A stretch of DNA of 64,000 bases from positions 1,426,001-1,490,000 of the forward strand of contig NZ_CP011503.1 in the NCBI RefSeq assembly GCF_001028665.1, given 5' to 3'. A program made the translations under genes and the position numbers. This stretch comes from Burkholderia pyrrocinia. GTDB lineage: Bacteria > Pseudomonadota > Gammaproteobacteria > Burkholderiales > Burkholderiaceae. The notes under the pieces were generated by a model. That model saw nothing but the letters and a program-made list of their open reading frames with translations, was not told the DNA's origin and did no database searches. Positions 21,838 through 33,168 of this stretch are shown here, piece after piece; position 1 is the stretch's first letter; each line of letters opens with the position of its first letter.

Positions 21838-23268
21838 ATGCCGAACCCGAACCCGGCCGCCACGGGCGGCGAACAGGACGGCGTGCCGCTGTCGGGCGAT
21901 GCGCTCGATACCGTGCTCGTCGCCGAACTGGGCGACGCGCTCGTCACGCGCGCGGCCGATATCGATCCGCGTTATTTCACCGCGTACAACGAGCCGGCCG
22001 GCGTGCGGCCGCGTGCGCTGGTGCGCCCGCGCAGCGTCGACGACGTGTCGCGCACGCTTGCGCTGTGTGCGCGGCTCGGCCAGCCGGTCGTGCCGCAAGG
22101 CGGGCTGACGGGGCTCGCACGCGGCGCGGTCGCGCTTGGCGGCGAGGTCGTGCTGTCGATGGAACGCTTTGCGGGCATCGAAGCGCTCGACGCGGCGGCC
22201 GGCACGATGACCGTGCGCGCCGGGACGCCGCTGCAGACGGTGCAGGAAGCCGCGGAAGCGGCGGGCTTCACGTTCGGCGTCGATCTCGGCGCGCGCGGCT
22301 CGTGCCAGATCGGCGGCATGCTCGCGACCAATGCGGGCGGTACGCGCGCGATCCGCTACGGGATGATGCGCGAGCAGGTGCTCGGGCTCGAGGCCGTGCT
22401 CGCGGACGGCACGGTCGTGTCGTCGATGAACCGGATGCTGAAGAACAACGCGGGTTACGACCTGAAGCAGTTGTTCATCGGCAGCGAGGGGACGCTCGGC
22501 GTCGTCACGCGCGCCGTGCTGCGGCTGCACCCGTTGCTTGCCGCGCCGGCCACCGCGCTCTGTCGCGTGCGCGACTACGACGCGGTGGTCGGATTGTGGA
22601 ACCGCGTGCGCACGCTGCCCGAGGTCGTCAGCTTCGAGGCGATGTGGCCGGCGTTCTACGACTACGTCGCGCGCCATACGCCGGGCGTTACCGCGCCGTT
22701 CGCGGGCGACGGCGGCTTCGCGGTGCTGATCGAGTGCGCGACGAGCGCGCCGGGCGGCGATGCGCATCAAGCGCTGGAAACCGGCCTCGCGGCGGGGATC
22801 GAAGCAGGGCTCGTGGACGACGCGGTGCTCGCGACGTCGGAGCGGCAGGCACGCGACCTGTGGACGCTGCGCGAAGGCCTCGCGATCGATGCGCTGCCGC
22901 AGCTCGTCAACTTCGACGTGAGTTTGCCGACGGGCGAGCTCGGCGCGTTCGCCGAGCGCTGCGAGGCGGCGCTGCGCTCGCGCTGGCCGGAGCTTACGTG
23001 CCTGTTCTTCGGCCATGTCGGCGACGGCAACGTGCATATCGGCGTGTCGCTGGCCGGGATGACCGACGCGGACGCCGACGCGCTCGATCACGGCGTGTAC
23101 GCGGTGGTGCGGGACATGGGCGGCTCGGTGTCGGCCGAGCACGGGATCGGCGCGCTCAAGCGTCCCTATCTCGCGCACACGCGCAGCGACGCTGAAATCG
23201 GGCTGATGCGACGCCTGAAGGCCGCGCTGGACCCGCGCGGCATCCTGAATCCCGGCAAGGTACTTTGA
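21838..23268 (+). CDS. FAD-linked 2-hydroxyacid dehydrogenase (GlcD/D2HGDH type)
   Basis: 476 residues of the vanillyl-alcohol-oxidase flavoprotein family. The FAD domain is at about 55-235 (PQGGLTGLARGAV, QIGGMLATNAGGTRA.RYG), and the C-terminal domain carries the family metal/substrate signature HVGDGNVHI and AEHGIGALK. Members oxidise D-lactate, glycolate or D-2-hydroxyglutarate and pass electrons to quinone or ETF. It follows the binding protein by 15 bp, the last gene of the operon. With an aminotransferase in the same operon, a 2-hydroxy/2-oxo acid route for an amino acid is plausible. Weak ribosome site. Confidence 0.87.
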   Translation: MPNPNPAATGGEQDGVPLSGDALDTVLVAELGDALVTRAADIDPRYFTAYNEPAGVRPRALVRPRSVDDVSRTLALCARLGQPVVPQGGLTGLARGAVALGGEVVLSMERFAGIEALDAAAGTMTVRAGTPLQTVQEAAEAAGFTFGVDLGARGSCQIGGMLATNAGGTRAIRYGMMREQVLGLEAVLADGTVVSSMNRMLKNNAGYDLKQLFIGSEGTLGVVTRAVLRLHPLLAAPATALCRVRDYDAVVGLWNRVRTLPEVVSFEAMWPAFYDYVARHTPGVTAPFAGDGGFAVLIECATSAPGGDAHQALETGLAAGIEAGLVDDAVLATSERQARDLWTLREGLAIDALPQLVNFDVSLPTGELGAFAERCEAALRSRWPELTCLFFGHVGDGNVHIGVSLAGMTDADADALDHGVYAVVRDMGGSVSAEHGIGALKRPYLAHTRSDAEIGLMRRLKAALDPRGILNPGKVL

Positions 23269-23274
23269 CCTGGG

Positions 23275-23299
23275 CGATTCCCGTTGCTTGCGGGAATCG
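23275..23299. terminator. Hairpin between converging genes
   Basis: A perfect 9-bp stem CGATTCCCG/CGGGAATCG with a 7-nt loop lies 6 bp after the FAD oxidase stop and before the PadR stop. There is no T run, so it is a weak or Rho-assisted terminator, or an mRNA end stabiliser. Confidence 0.4.
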
Positions 23300-23313
23300 A
23301 CCTTCGTTGCTGG

Positions 23314-23886
23314 TCAGCCGTCCACCCAGCGCAGCGCGCCGATCTTCAGGTGTTCGACGACGCTGCGCGCCCAGTCGAGCTCCGCATTGAGCAGCACGAG
23401 CGCGTGTTCGTTTTGCAGCAGGAACAGGCGCGGCACCTGGTCGGCCTGCGCGGCGTTGCGCAGCGCTTCCAGGCGCTCGCGTTCGGCGTCGAGCCGGGCA
23501 ATCCGGAGTTCGAGCTGGTGCCGCGCGTCTTCCGCGTCGAGCAGCGGCAGGAACGCGAGGCCGGCGCCGAACACCGGAAATTCACGCGCGGGCTCCGCGA
23601 GCAGTGTATGCAGCCACGCCTGGCCCGCCGTGTGCCCGGCCTCGGTCAGCGCATACAGCGTGCGCTCCGGAAACGCGCCGTCGCGCTCGGTGTCGTGCAC
23701 GGCGATCAGCCCGTCGCGCAGCAGCCGGTCGATCGTCTGGTAGAGGCTCGTGCGCTGCCGCACGTTGACGACTTCGTCGTACCCGCGGGCCTTCAGTTGC
23801 TGCAGCATCCCGTACGGATGCATCGGTGTTTCGGTGAGCGTCGCGAGGACGGCCAGTGCGAGCGGGGACGGGCGGCTCGGTGACAT
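23314..23886 (-). CDS. PadR-family regulator
   Basis: 190 residues. The winged helix occupies the first about 85 residues (LALAVLATL, HPYGMLQQL, V...SLYQTIDRL..DGLI, R.LYALTEAG), and a helical dimerisation tail (PadR C-terminal type, about 90-180) follows. An 11-bp inverted repeat touches its start codon, so it very likely represses itself. There is no ribosome binding site and the predicted transcript start is only a few bases before the ATG, so the mRNA may be leaderless. No obvious target gene is adjacent; the gene lies behind cadR on the same strand. Confidence 0.85.
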   Translation of the reverse strand: MSPSRPSPLALAVLATLTETPMHPYGMLQQLKARGYDEVVNVRQRTSLYQTIDRLLRDGLIAVHDTERDGAFPERTLYALTEAGHTAGQAWLHTLLAEPAREFPVFGAGLAFLPLLDAEDARHQLELRIARLDAERERLEALRNAAQADQVPRLFLLQNEHALVLLNAELDWARSVVEHLKIGALRWVDG

Positions 23887-23924
23887 GAATAGTTATGACA
23901 TATCTAGTAAGAACATAACTATTC
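23887..23924. promoter_or_regulatory. PadR operator (perfect 11-bp inverted repeat)
   Basis: GAATAGTTATG (23887-23897) and CATAACTATTC (23914-23924) are perfect inverted copies 16 bp apart, immediately upstream of the padR-like start. PadR dimers bind such long A/T-rich dyads. It is the only A/T-rich stretch for kilobases. Confidence 0.7.
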
Positions 23925-23928
23925 TCAA
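23903..23928 (-). promoter_or_regulatory. padR-like gene promoter
   Basis: On the minus strand TTGAGA (23928-23923) is followed 16 bp later by TAGATA. The -35 box overlaps one operator arm and the -10 box lies between the two arms, as expected for autorepression. Confidence 0.45.
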
Positions 23929-23954
23929 CCAGACTATCTTATTTCACAAGGGTT

Positions 23955-24386
23955 TCAGCCGAGGTGCGAGCGCTTCGCGGCCGGCGCGACGGTTTCCATC
24001 GTCGCGAGACCGTGCACGATTCCGCAATCCTCGACCGAATGCTCGCCGACGCACTGGCGGCGCAATTCGGTGAGCTGGTCGCGCAGATGCGTGAGTTCCG
24101 CGAGGCGCGCGTCGACGTGTCCGATGTGATCGTCGAGCAGCGAATTGATCGAATCGCAGCGGTCGGCCGGCGTGTCGGTGAGCTGCAGCAGCGCGCGGAT
24201 CTCGTCGTGCGCCATGTCGAGCGCGCGGCAGTTGCGGATGAAGCGCAACCGTTCGACGTGCACGTCGGTGTAGTTGCGGTAGTTCGAGTCGGTGCGCTCC
24301 GCGTCCGGCATCAGCCCCTCTTTCTCGTAGAAACGGATCGTCTCGGGGGTGCAGCGGGCCGCTTTGGCCAGTTCGCCAATCTTCAT
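23955..24386 (-). CDS. cadR: Cd(II)/Pb(II)-responsive MerR-family activator
   Basis: 143 residues. The N-terminal MerR winged helix (MKIGELAKAA, TIRFYEKEGL, YR.Y) is followed by the dimer helix and a metal loop. The metal cysteines are Cys77, Cys112 and Cys121, with the nine-residue step of the PbrR lead sensors (CVGEHSVEDC). It twists and activates the divergent cadA promoter when Cd, Pb or Zn is bound. Its start is 81 bp from the cadA start and both share the operator described below. The PadR-like gene follows with 68 bp between. Confidence 0.92.
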   Translation of the reverse strand: MKIGELAKAARCTPETIRFYEKEGLMPDAERTDSNYRNYTDVHVERLRFIRNCRALDMAHDEIRALLQLTDTPADRCDSINSLLDDHIGHVDARLAELTHLRDQLTELRRQCVGEHSVEDCGIVHGLATMETVAPAAKRSHLG

Positions 24387-24406
24387 GCCTTTCTCCCGTG
24401 TAAGGG

Positions 24407-24437
24407 TTGACCTTGTAGTGGCTTCAGGGTGTTAACT
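24407..24437 (+). promoter_or_regulatory. CadR/PbrR-type operator and cadA promoter
   Basis: TTGACC (24407-24412) and TTAACT (24432-24437) are 19 bp apart, the over-long spacing that MerR-family activators correct by DNA distortion. The spacer contains the dyad ACCTTGTAG-TGG-CTTCAGGGT (24410-24430), close to known PbrR/CadR operators with their ACC...GGT ends. Confidence 0.85.
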
Positions 24438-24467
24438 CTACACCGTCAAGCCACAAAGGAGGTTGTC

Positions 24468-26996
<2,529 letters not shown>

Positions 26997-27006
26997 GGAG
27001 CGTGCG

Positions 27007-27381
27007 ATGAGCTTTCTGAAACGGATCCTGGGCGGCCACGGCGGTGGCCATGGCAGCGGGCACGGCAACAGCGGAAGCGGCGGTAGCGGCAGCGGGCATC
27101 ACGGCGGGCAGCGCCGGGACGGACACGGCGGCCACGACGCGCGCGGCCGCGATCGTTACGGCTGGGGCTGGCAGGCGCCGGCCGACGGTAACGGTGGGCA
27201 GGGCGGCAACGTACCGCTGAGCCAGCTTGCGTGCGCGGGCTGCGGCGCGCTCAACGCGGCGGATGCGCGTTTCTGTGCGCAGTGCGGTGCGGCGCAGCGC
27301 GGCAAGGCTTGCAGCCGCTGCCACGCGGCGCTGGCTGCCGACGCGCGTTTCTGCCCAGGGTGCGGGACGCAGGCCGCCTGA
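27007..27381 (+). CDS. Small Gly/His-rich protein with two zinc ribbons
   Basis: 124 residues, starting 10 bp after the ATPase stop, so almost certainly in the same metal-induced transcript. Residues 1-65 are a disordered Gly/His/Ser region (repeated GHG, GSG and HGG). The second half has two zinc-ribbon units, each with two CxxC pairs: CAGCG...FCAQCG (about 76-95) and CSRCH...FCPGCG (about 101-121). There is no signal peptide or membrane segment. It may buffer or pass zinc to the pump, but the zinc ribbons could equally be structural. I do not know an experimentally described homologue. Confidence 0.75.
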   Translation: MSFLKRILGGHGGGHGSGHGNSGSGGSGSGHHGGQRRDGHGGHDARGRDRYGWGWQAPADGNGGQGGNVPLSQLACAGCGALNAADARFCAQCGAAQRGKACSRCHAALAADARFCPGCGTQAA

Positions 27382-27437
27382 GCGTGCCTGCCATCCGGGC
27401 CGGCGGCGGGTGAACGCCGGCGGGCGCGCTTCGTTTC

Positions 27438-27457
27438 AGGGCCGGCGCACCGGCCCT
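27438..27457. terminator. Hairpin between converging genes
   Basis: AGGGCCGG and CCGGCCCT pair around a 4-nt loop, between the zinc-ribbon gene and the converging AraC-type gene. No T run, so termination strength is uncertain. Confidence 0.35.
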
Positions 27458-27461
27458 TCGA

Positions 27462-28340
27462 TCAGCGCAGCGGCAGGTAAATCTCGGTGCGCAGGTCGGC
27501 CGGCGCCGCATCCATCGGCGTGTTGAGGTACAGCTCGAACGGCGGCGCGTCGGCGGCTTCGCGGCCCGAGTGACGCAGCCAGTCGCCGTAGAGCCACTGG
27601 TAGGCCGTCGTCAGGTCCGCATACGGCCCCGTATGCAGCAGCACCGCGTATTCGCCGCCCGCTACCGTCACGCGCTCGACGGGCGGCACGGGCTCGACGT
27701 CCGGCGCACCGTCGGCCGGCGTGAAGCAGGCCTTCGCGCGCAACTGCGCTTCCGGCGTCGTGTCCGGATCGTCGTAGAAAATGCCGATCATCTTCGCGCC
27801 CGGGCCGATCAGCCCGTGTTGCCCGACCCACGCGCCGATCCGCGCGAACGCGTCGCCGACCTTCATGTACGCGCCGGTGTGCGCCACCGCGTAGCCGCGC
27901 AGTTCCGGCAGGCGCCGGATCTCGACTTCATGCTTGAACATGTCTTCCTCTCCTCTCTGTAGCGGATAGATGGGCCGGTGAACGCCCGTAAGCCGGTGCT
28001 GCGCGGGCGGTACGCCGTATGTGTCGCGAAACGCCCGGGCGAACGCGTGCGTCGACCCGTAGCCCGCGCGCCGCGCTATCTCGTCGATCGGCCGCGCCGT
28101 GCAAACGAGATCCTCGGACGCACGCACGATCCGCATCCGTCGCACCGTCAGCACGATCGACTCGCCGTACAGCGCCCGGTAGACGCGCTGCCAGTGATAC
28201 GGCGACAGGCACGCGACTTCGGCGAGCCGGTTCAGGTCGAGCGGGCCGTCGAGGTGCGCGCGGATGTACTCGTGAACGCGCGCCACACTGGCCGCATAGC
28301 GGATCCACGCGGGTTTGTCGGTTTTCGTTTCGACTGTCAT
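27462..28340 (-). CDS. AraC-family regulator with GyrI-like ligand domain
   Basis: 292 residues. The AraC/XylS double helix-turn-helix is at the N-terminus (about 20-120: LNRLAEVACLSPYHWQRVYR, then IDEIARRAGYGSTHAFARAF). It is joined to a C-terminal GyrI-like/SOUL effector domain (about 135-292: GYAVAHTGAY, GEYAVLLHTGPY, YLNTP, EIYLPLR). This is the Rob/SbmC-type layout for sensing small lipophilic compounds. It stands alone, with the zinc-ribbon gene converging and the MscS-family gene divergent 276 bp away; that gap has no feature I can support beyond short A/T-rich runs. Confidence 0.88.
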   Translation of the reverse strand: MTVETKTDKPAWIRYAASVARVHEYIRAHLDGPLDLNRLAEVACLSPYHWQRVYRALYGESIVLTVRRMRIVRASEDLVCTARPIDEIARRAGYGSTHAFARAFRDTYGVPPAQHRLTGVHRPIYPLQRGEEDMFKHEVEIRRLPELRGYAVAHTGAYMKVGDAFARIGAWVGQHGLIGPGAKMIGIFYDDPDTTPEAQLRAKACFTPADGAPDVEPVPPVERVTVAGGEYAVLLHTGPYADLTTAYQWLYGDWLRHSGREAADAPPFELYLNTPMDAAPADLRTEIYLPLR

Positions 28341-28616
28341 CGACGTGTCCGGGCAAGAACCGACGCCACGGTAGCACGGCCCGGATGGATAAATCTTGCG
28401 GAAATGCGTAGCGGCCGATAAATCGGACCCTTTTTATTTTGCCGAAATGGGGTCTTGCCCCCCTGCGATCAACAACTAAAGTTAAAGACGGTGAAATCGG
28501 GTGAAGGCGTCATTTTTCTCGGGTAAGTTGCTCGAGCGGCAACACATGTTTTTCGGAGTACGCAGGTAGTTCGTCGATGTTCAATCGCAACGCCACGCTT
28601 TTCGGGAGAACAAGAA

Positions 28617-30080
28617 ATGGATGCTTCCAGCTTCATCACGTCGCTGCAGACCACGCTAGGCGGATATCTGCCAAAGATCGCCGGCGCGATCGGCATCCTG
28701 GTGATCGGCTGGCTGATCGCGGTGGTGGTGCGGGCCGGCGCACTGCGCCTGCTCAACGCGCTGAAGGTCGACCAGCGGATCAACGAAAGCACCGGCCAGG
28801 GCGCGTATGTCGAGCGGATCATCGCCGGCGGCCTGTTCTGGCTCGTGCTGCTCGTCACCGCGGTGGGCATCTTCAACGTGCTCAACCTGTACGCGGTCTC
28901 CAATCCGTTCTCGCTGCTCGTCACGCACATCGTCAACTACCTGCCGAACCTGATCGGCGGCGCGGCGCTGACGCTGATCGCGTGGCTCATCGCGTCGCTG
29001 CTGCGCAGCCTCGCGAACCGTGCGCTGAAGGCCAGCAAGATCGACGACAAGCTGTCCGAAGGCGCGGGCATGCAGCCGATGAGCGGCTATCTCGGCGACG
29101 TGCTGTTCTGGCTCGTGATCCTGATGTTCCTGCCGGCGATCCTCGCGTCGTTCGCGCTGTCGGGCCTGCTGTCGCCGGTGCAGGGGATGGTCGACAAGCT
29201 GCTCGCGATCGTGCCGAACCTGTTCGCGGCCGCGGTGATCGGCTTCGTCGGCTGGGTCGTCGCGCGCGTGCTGCGCGGCCTCGTGACGAACCTGCTCGTC
29301 GCCGCCGGCGCCGACCGCCTCACGCAGCGTCTCGACAGCCCGACGCCGGTGCGCGTGTCGAGCCTGGTCGGCACGATCGTCTACGTGTTCGTGTTCGTGC
29401 CGACGCTGATCTCCGCGCTCGACGCGCTGAAGATCGACGCGATCTCGGGCCCGGCGACCAACATGCTGAACCAGTTCCTCGGCGCGGTGCCGGACATCGT
29501 CGCGGCGATCGTGATCGTGCTCGTCACGTTCTACTTCGCGCGCTTCGTCGCGTCGCTCGCGCAGAAGCTGCTGGAAGCCGCCGGGGCCGACGGGCTGCCG
29601 GCCGTGCTCGGCGTCGAACGCGTGTTCTCGGGGATCCTGCAGCCGTCGGTGCTGGTCGCGCGGCTGATCGTGTTCTTCGCGATGCTGTTCGCGTCGGTCG
29701 AAGCCGCGAACCGGCTCGGCTTCTCGCAGGTGCGCGACGTTGTCACGCTGTTCATCGAATTCGGCGGCCATGTGCTGATGGGCGGCGTGATCCTCGTGAT
29801 CGGCGTGTGGCTCGCGGGCCTCGCGCGCCGCGTGATCGAGCAGGCCGACCGCGAGCACAGCGTGCTGTTCGCGCGCATCGCGCAATTCGCGATCCTCGGC
29901 CTCGTGTTCGCGATGGGGTTGCGCGCGATGGGCATCGCGAACGAGATCGTTCAGCTCGCGTTCGGCCTCGTGCTCGGCGCGATCGCGGTGGCCGTCGCGC
30001 TGTCGTTCGGCCTCGGCGGCCGCGAAGCGGCCGGCAAGCTGCTCGACCGCTGGTTCAACCAGCGCAGCGGCGGCCAGTAA
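28617..30080 (+). CDS. MscS-family mechanosensitive channel-like protein
   Basis: 487 residues with about ten to twelve hydrophobic helices in repeated pairs. An N-terminal stretch (ITSLQTTLGGYLPKIAGAIGI) and later repeats (YLPNLIGGAALTLIAWLIA, IVPNLFAAAVIGFVGWVVARV, AVPDIVAAIVIVLVTFYFARF) share the TM_helix unit of the small MscS relatives. The C-terminal end (FGLVLGAIAVAVALSFGLGGREAAGK) keeps the pore-lining glycine/alanine helix and the following GGR turn, but the large cytoplasmic MscS vestibule is absent. GGGAGAA precedes the ATG. Monocistronic. Likely role is turgor release or membrane stress; the ion pathway is unproven. Confidence 0.82.
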   Translation: MDASSFITSLQTTLGGYLPKIAGAIGILVIGWLIAVVVRAGALRLLNALKVDQRINESTGQGAYVERIIAGGLFWLVLLVTAVGIFNVLNLYAVSNPFSLLVTHIVNYLPNLIGGAALTLIAWLIASLLRSLANRALKASKIDDKLSEGAGMQPMSGYLGDVLFWLVILMFLPAILASFALSGLLSPVQGMVDKLLAIVPNLFAAAVIGFVGWVVARVLRGLVTNLLVAAGADRLTQRLDSPTPVRVSSLVGTIVYVFVFVPTLISALDALKIDAISGPATNMLNQFLGAVPDIVAAIVIVLVTFYFARFVASLAQKLLEAAGADGLPAVLGVERVFSGILQPSVLVARLIVFFAMLFASVEAANRLGFSQVRDVVTLFIEFGGHVLMGGVILVIGVWLAGLARRVIEQADREHSVLFARIAQFAILGLVFAMGLRAMGIANEIVQLAFGLVLGAIAVAVALSFGLGGREAAGKLLDRWFNQRSGGQ

Positions 30081-30266
30081 GCGTGGGGGACCCGGCCGCG
30101 TCGTGCGGCCGGACGGCACGCGCGACGACCGCGGTTGGCGTTTCCGTCAGCGAAATGTCAGCCGCGATCTTTGCCGAATTTCGATAACACGTCGTTTAAT
30201 GACTCTCTAGCATCGATTCTCAGTCGCGCAGGCCGGCAGGCCCGGCGCATTTGAGGAGAGAGTCCG

Positions 30267-31679
30267 ATGAAAGCAGAGTCGAATGGCCGGCCCGCCGCCG
30301 GCGCCAAGTCGTCCGGCCAGCCCGCGCTGCAGCAGACGCTCGGGACCTGGCAACTGTGGGGCATCGCGGTCGGCCTCGTGATTTCCGGCGAATACTTCGG
30401 CTGGAGCTACGGCTGGGCGAGTGCCGGTACGCTGGGCTTCGTCGTCACCGCGCTGTTCGTCGCGGCGATGTACACGACCTTCATTTTCAGCTTCACCGAA
30501 CTGACGACGTCGATCCCGCACGCGGGCGGCCCGTTCGCGTATGCACGCCGCGCATTCGGCCCGACCGGCGGTTATCTTGCCGGTGCGGCGACGCTCGTCG
30601 AGTTCGTGTTCGCGCCGCCCGCGATCGCGCTCGCGATCGGCGCGTACCTGCACGTGCAGTTCCCGGGGCTCGAACCGAAGCACGCGGCGATGGGCGCGTA
30701 TCTCGTGTTCATGGCGCTGAACATCGTCGGCGTGCAGATCGCCGCGACGTTCGAGCTCGTCGTCACGCTGCTCGCGATCTTCGAGCTGCTGGTGTTCATG
30801 GGCGTCGTGTCGCCGGGCTTCGCGTGGAGCAACTTCATGAAGGGCGGCTGGTCGGGCGCCGATCATTTCAGCGTCGGCGCATTCCACGGGATGTTCGCGG
30901 CGATCCCGTTCGCGATCTGGTTCTTCCTCGCGATCGAAGGCGTCGCGATGGCCGCCGAGGAAGCGAAGAACCCGAAGCGCTCGATTCCGATCGCCTACGT
31001 GGCCGGGATCCTGACCCTCGTTGCACTCGCGATCGGCGTGATGGTGTTCGCCGGCGGCGCGGGCGACTGGACCAAGCTCGCGAACATCAACGACCCGTTG
31101 CCGCAGGCGATGAAGTACATCGTCGGCGCGAACAGCGGCTGGATGCACATGCTCGTGTGGCTGGGGCTGTTCGGGCTCGTCGCGTCGTTCCACGGGATCA
31201 TCCTCGGCTATTCGCGCCAGATCTTCGCGCTGGCTCGCGAAGGCTACCTGCCGGAGTGGCTCGGGAAGGTGCATCCGCGCTTCAAGACCCCGCATCGCGC
31301 GATTCTCGCGGGCGGCGTGGTCGGCATCGCGGCGATCTACAGCGACGAGCTGATCCAGTTCGGCGGGCAGACGCTGACCGCGAACATCGTGACGATGTCG
31401 GTGTTCGGTGCGATCGTGATGTATATCGTGAGCATGGCGTCGCTGTTCAAGCTGCGCCGCTCGCAGCCGAACATGGCGCGGCCGTTCCGCGCACCGCTGT
31501 ACCCGATCTTCCCGGCATTCGCGATCCTTGCGGCGGTCATCTGTCTCGGTACGATGGTGTACTTCAACGGGCTGGTCGCGCTGGTGTTCCTCGGTTTCCT
31601 CGCGGTGGGCTACGCGTACTTCCTCGCGACCCGTTCGCAGCGCGAGAGTGCGCCGGGCGACGCGCTGCTGGAGGAATGA
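30267..31679 (+). CDS. eat: Ethanolamine permease
   Basis: 470-residue APC-superfamily transporter with 12 predicted helices. The region GIAVGLVISGEYFGWSYGW near the start and IPHAGGPFAYARRAFGP are typical of the ethanolamine permease group. GAGGAGA stands before the ATG. eutB begins 91 bp after its stop and eutC overlaps eutB, so uptake and cleavage of ethanolamine are encoded together. No carboxysome-like shell genes are present, which is the simple, soil-bacterial form of the pathway. Confidence 0.9.
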   Translation: MKAESNGRPAAGAKSSGQPALQQTLGTWQLWGIAVGLVISGEYFGWSYGWASAGTLGFVVTALFVAAMYTTFIFSFTELTTSIPHAGGPFAYARRAFGPTGGYLAGAATLVEFVFAPPAIALAIGAYLHVQFPGLEPKHAAMGAYLVFMALNIVGVQIAATFELVVTLLAIFELLVFMGVVSPGFAWSNFMKGGWSGADHFSVGAFHGMFAAIPFAIWFFLAIEGVAMAAEEAKNPKRSIPIAYVAGILTLVALAIGVMVFAGGAGDWTKLANINDPLPQAMKYIVGANSGWMHMLVWLGLFGLVASFHGIILGYSRQIFALAREGYLPEWLGKVHPRFKTPHRAILAGGVVGIAAIYSDELIQFGGQTLTANIVTMSVFGAIVMYIVSMASLFKLRRSQPNMARPFRAPLYPIFPAFAILAAVICLGTMVYFNGLVALVFLGFLAVGYAYFLATRSQRESAPGDALLEE

Positions 31680-31770
31680 GCATGGCGAACGTGAACGGCC
31701 GTTCCTGACGGCATCCGGCGCGCCCCGTCGAACGGGCGCGCCGTCGGCTTTTGGCAAGGAGACTCGCACG

Positions 31771-33168
31771 ATGTCCTATACGGAGACGATCGGTCCGCGC
31801 ACGTACCGCTTCGCGGACCTGAAGACGCTGCTCGCGAAGGCGAGCCCGCTGCGTTCCGGCGACCAGCTCGCCGGCGTCGCGGCGGCGAGCGAGGAGGAGC
31901 GCGTCGCCGCGAAGATCGCGCTCGCGGGCGTGCCGCTGAAGGCGTTCCTGAACGAAGCGGTGATCCCGTATGAAGACGACGAGGTCACGCGCCTGATCGT
32001 CGACGATCACGACGCAGCCGCGTTCGCGGAAATCTCGCATCTCACCGTCGGCGATTTCCGCAACTGGCTGCTGTCGCCCGCGGCCGGCGGCGCGGCGCTC
32101 GAACGGATCGCGCCGGGCCTCACGCCGGAGATGGTCGCGGCCGTGTCGAAGCTGATGCGCAACCAGGACCTGATCGCGGCGGCAAGGAAGCGCCGCGTGG
32201 TCACGCGCTTTCGCAACACGGTCGGGCTGGCCGGCCGGATGTCGGTGCGGCTGCAGCCGAACCACCCGACCGACGACGTGAAGGGGATCGCCGCGTCGAT
32301 GCTCGACGGGCTGATGTACGGTTGCGGCGACGCGATGATCGGCATCAACCCGGCGACCGACAGCCTCGCGGCGATCATGAAGCTGCTCGCGATGATCGAC
32401 GGGTTCCGCGAACGCTACGGCGTGCCGACGCAGTCGTGCGTGCTCACGCACGTGACCAACACGATCGCGGCGATCGAGAAGGGCGCGCCGGTCGATCTCG
32501 TGTTCCAGTCGATCGCGGGCACCGAGAAGGCGAACGCGAGCTTCGGAATCTCGCTCGCGCTGCTCGGCGAGGCGCATGAGGCCGCGTTGTCGCTGAAGCG
32601 CGGCACCGTCGGCAACAATCTCATGTACTTCGAGACGGGCCAGGGCAGCGCGTTGTCGGCGAATGCGCATCACGGCGTCGACCAGCAAACCTGCGAAGTG
32701 CGCGCGTATGCCGTTGCGCGCAAGTTCGAGCCGTTCCTCGTGAACACGGTGGTCGGTTTCATCGGGCCCGAATACCTGTACGACGGCAAGCAGATCATCC
32801 GCGCGGGGCTCGAGGATCACTTCTGCGGGAAGCTGCTCGGCGTGCCGATGGGCTGCGACATCTGCTACACGAACCACGCGGAAGCCGACCAGGACGACAT
32901 GGATACCTTGCTGACGCTGCTCGGCGCGGCCGGCATCAACTTCATCATGGGGATTCCGGGCGCGGACGACGTGATGCTGAACTACCAGAGCACGTCGTTC
33001 CATGATCAGCTCTATGTGCGCGAGGTGCTCGGCCTGCGCCGCGCGCCGGAGTTCGAGGAGTGGCTGGAGACGATGGAGATCGCCGATTCGCACGGCGCGC
33101 TGCGCGCCGCGTCGGCCCGCGTGCCGCTTCTGGCCGGCGCGAACGACTGGATGGGGTTGTCAGCATGA
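31771..33168 (+). CDS. eutB: Ethanolamine ammonia-lyase large subunit
   Basis: 465 residues; the barrel subunit that carries the active site of the adenosylcobalamin-dependent lyase converting ethanolamine to acetaldehyde and ammonia. The conserved stretches RFRNTVGLAGRMSVRLQPNH, DAMIGINPATDS, NLMYFETGQGS.LS and GCDICYTNHAEAD are intact. AAGGAGA is placed 8 nt before the ATG at 31771. It ends in an ATGA overlap with eutC. Acetaldehyde could then be oxidised by the aldehyde dehydrogenase at 37.5 kb. Confidence 0.96.
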   Translation: MSYTETIGPRTYRFADLKTLLAKASPLRSGDQLAGVAAASEEERVAAKIALAGVPLKAFLNEAVIPYEDDEVTRLIVDDHDAAAFAEISHLTVGDFRNWLLSPAAGGAALERIAPGLTPEMVAAVSKLMRNQDLIAAARKRRVVTRFRNTVGLAGRMSVRLQPNHPTDDVKGIAASMLDGLMYGCGDAMIGINPATDSLAAIMKLLAMIDGFRERYGVPTQSCVLTHVTNTIAAIEKGAPVDLVFQSIAGTEKANASFGISLALLGEAHEAALSLKRGTVGNNLMYFETGQGSALSANAHHGVDQQTCEVRAYAVARKFEPFLVNTVVGFIGPEYLYDGKQIIRAGLEDHFCGKLLGVPMGCDICYTNHAEADQDDMDTLLTLLGAAGINFIMGIPGADDVMLNYQSTSFHDQLYVREVLGLRRAPEFEEWLETMEIADSHGALRAASARVPLLAGANDWMGLSA

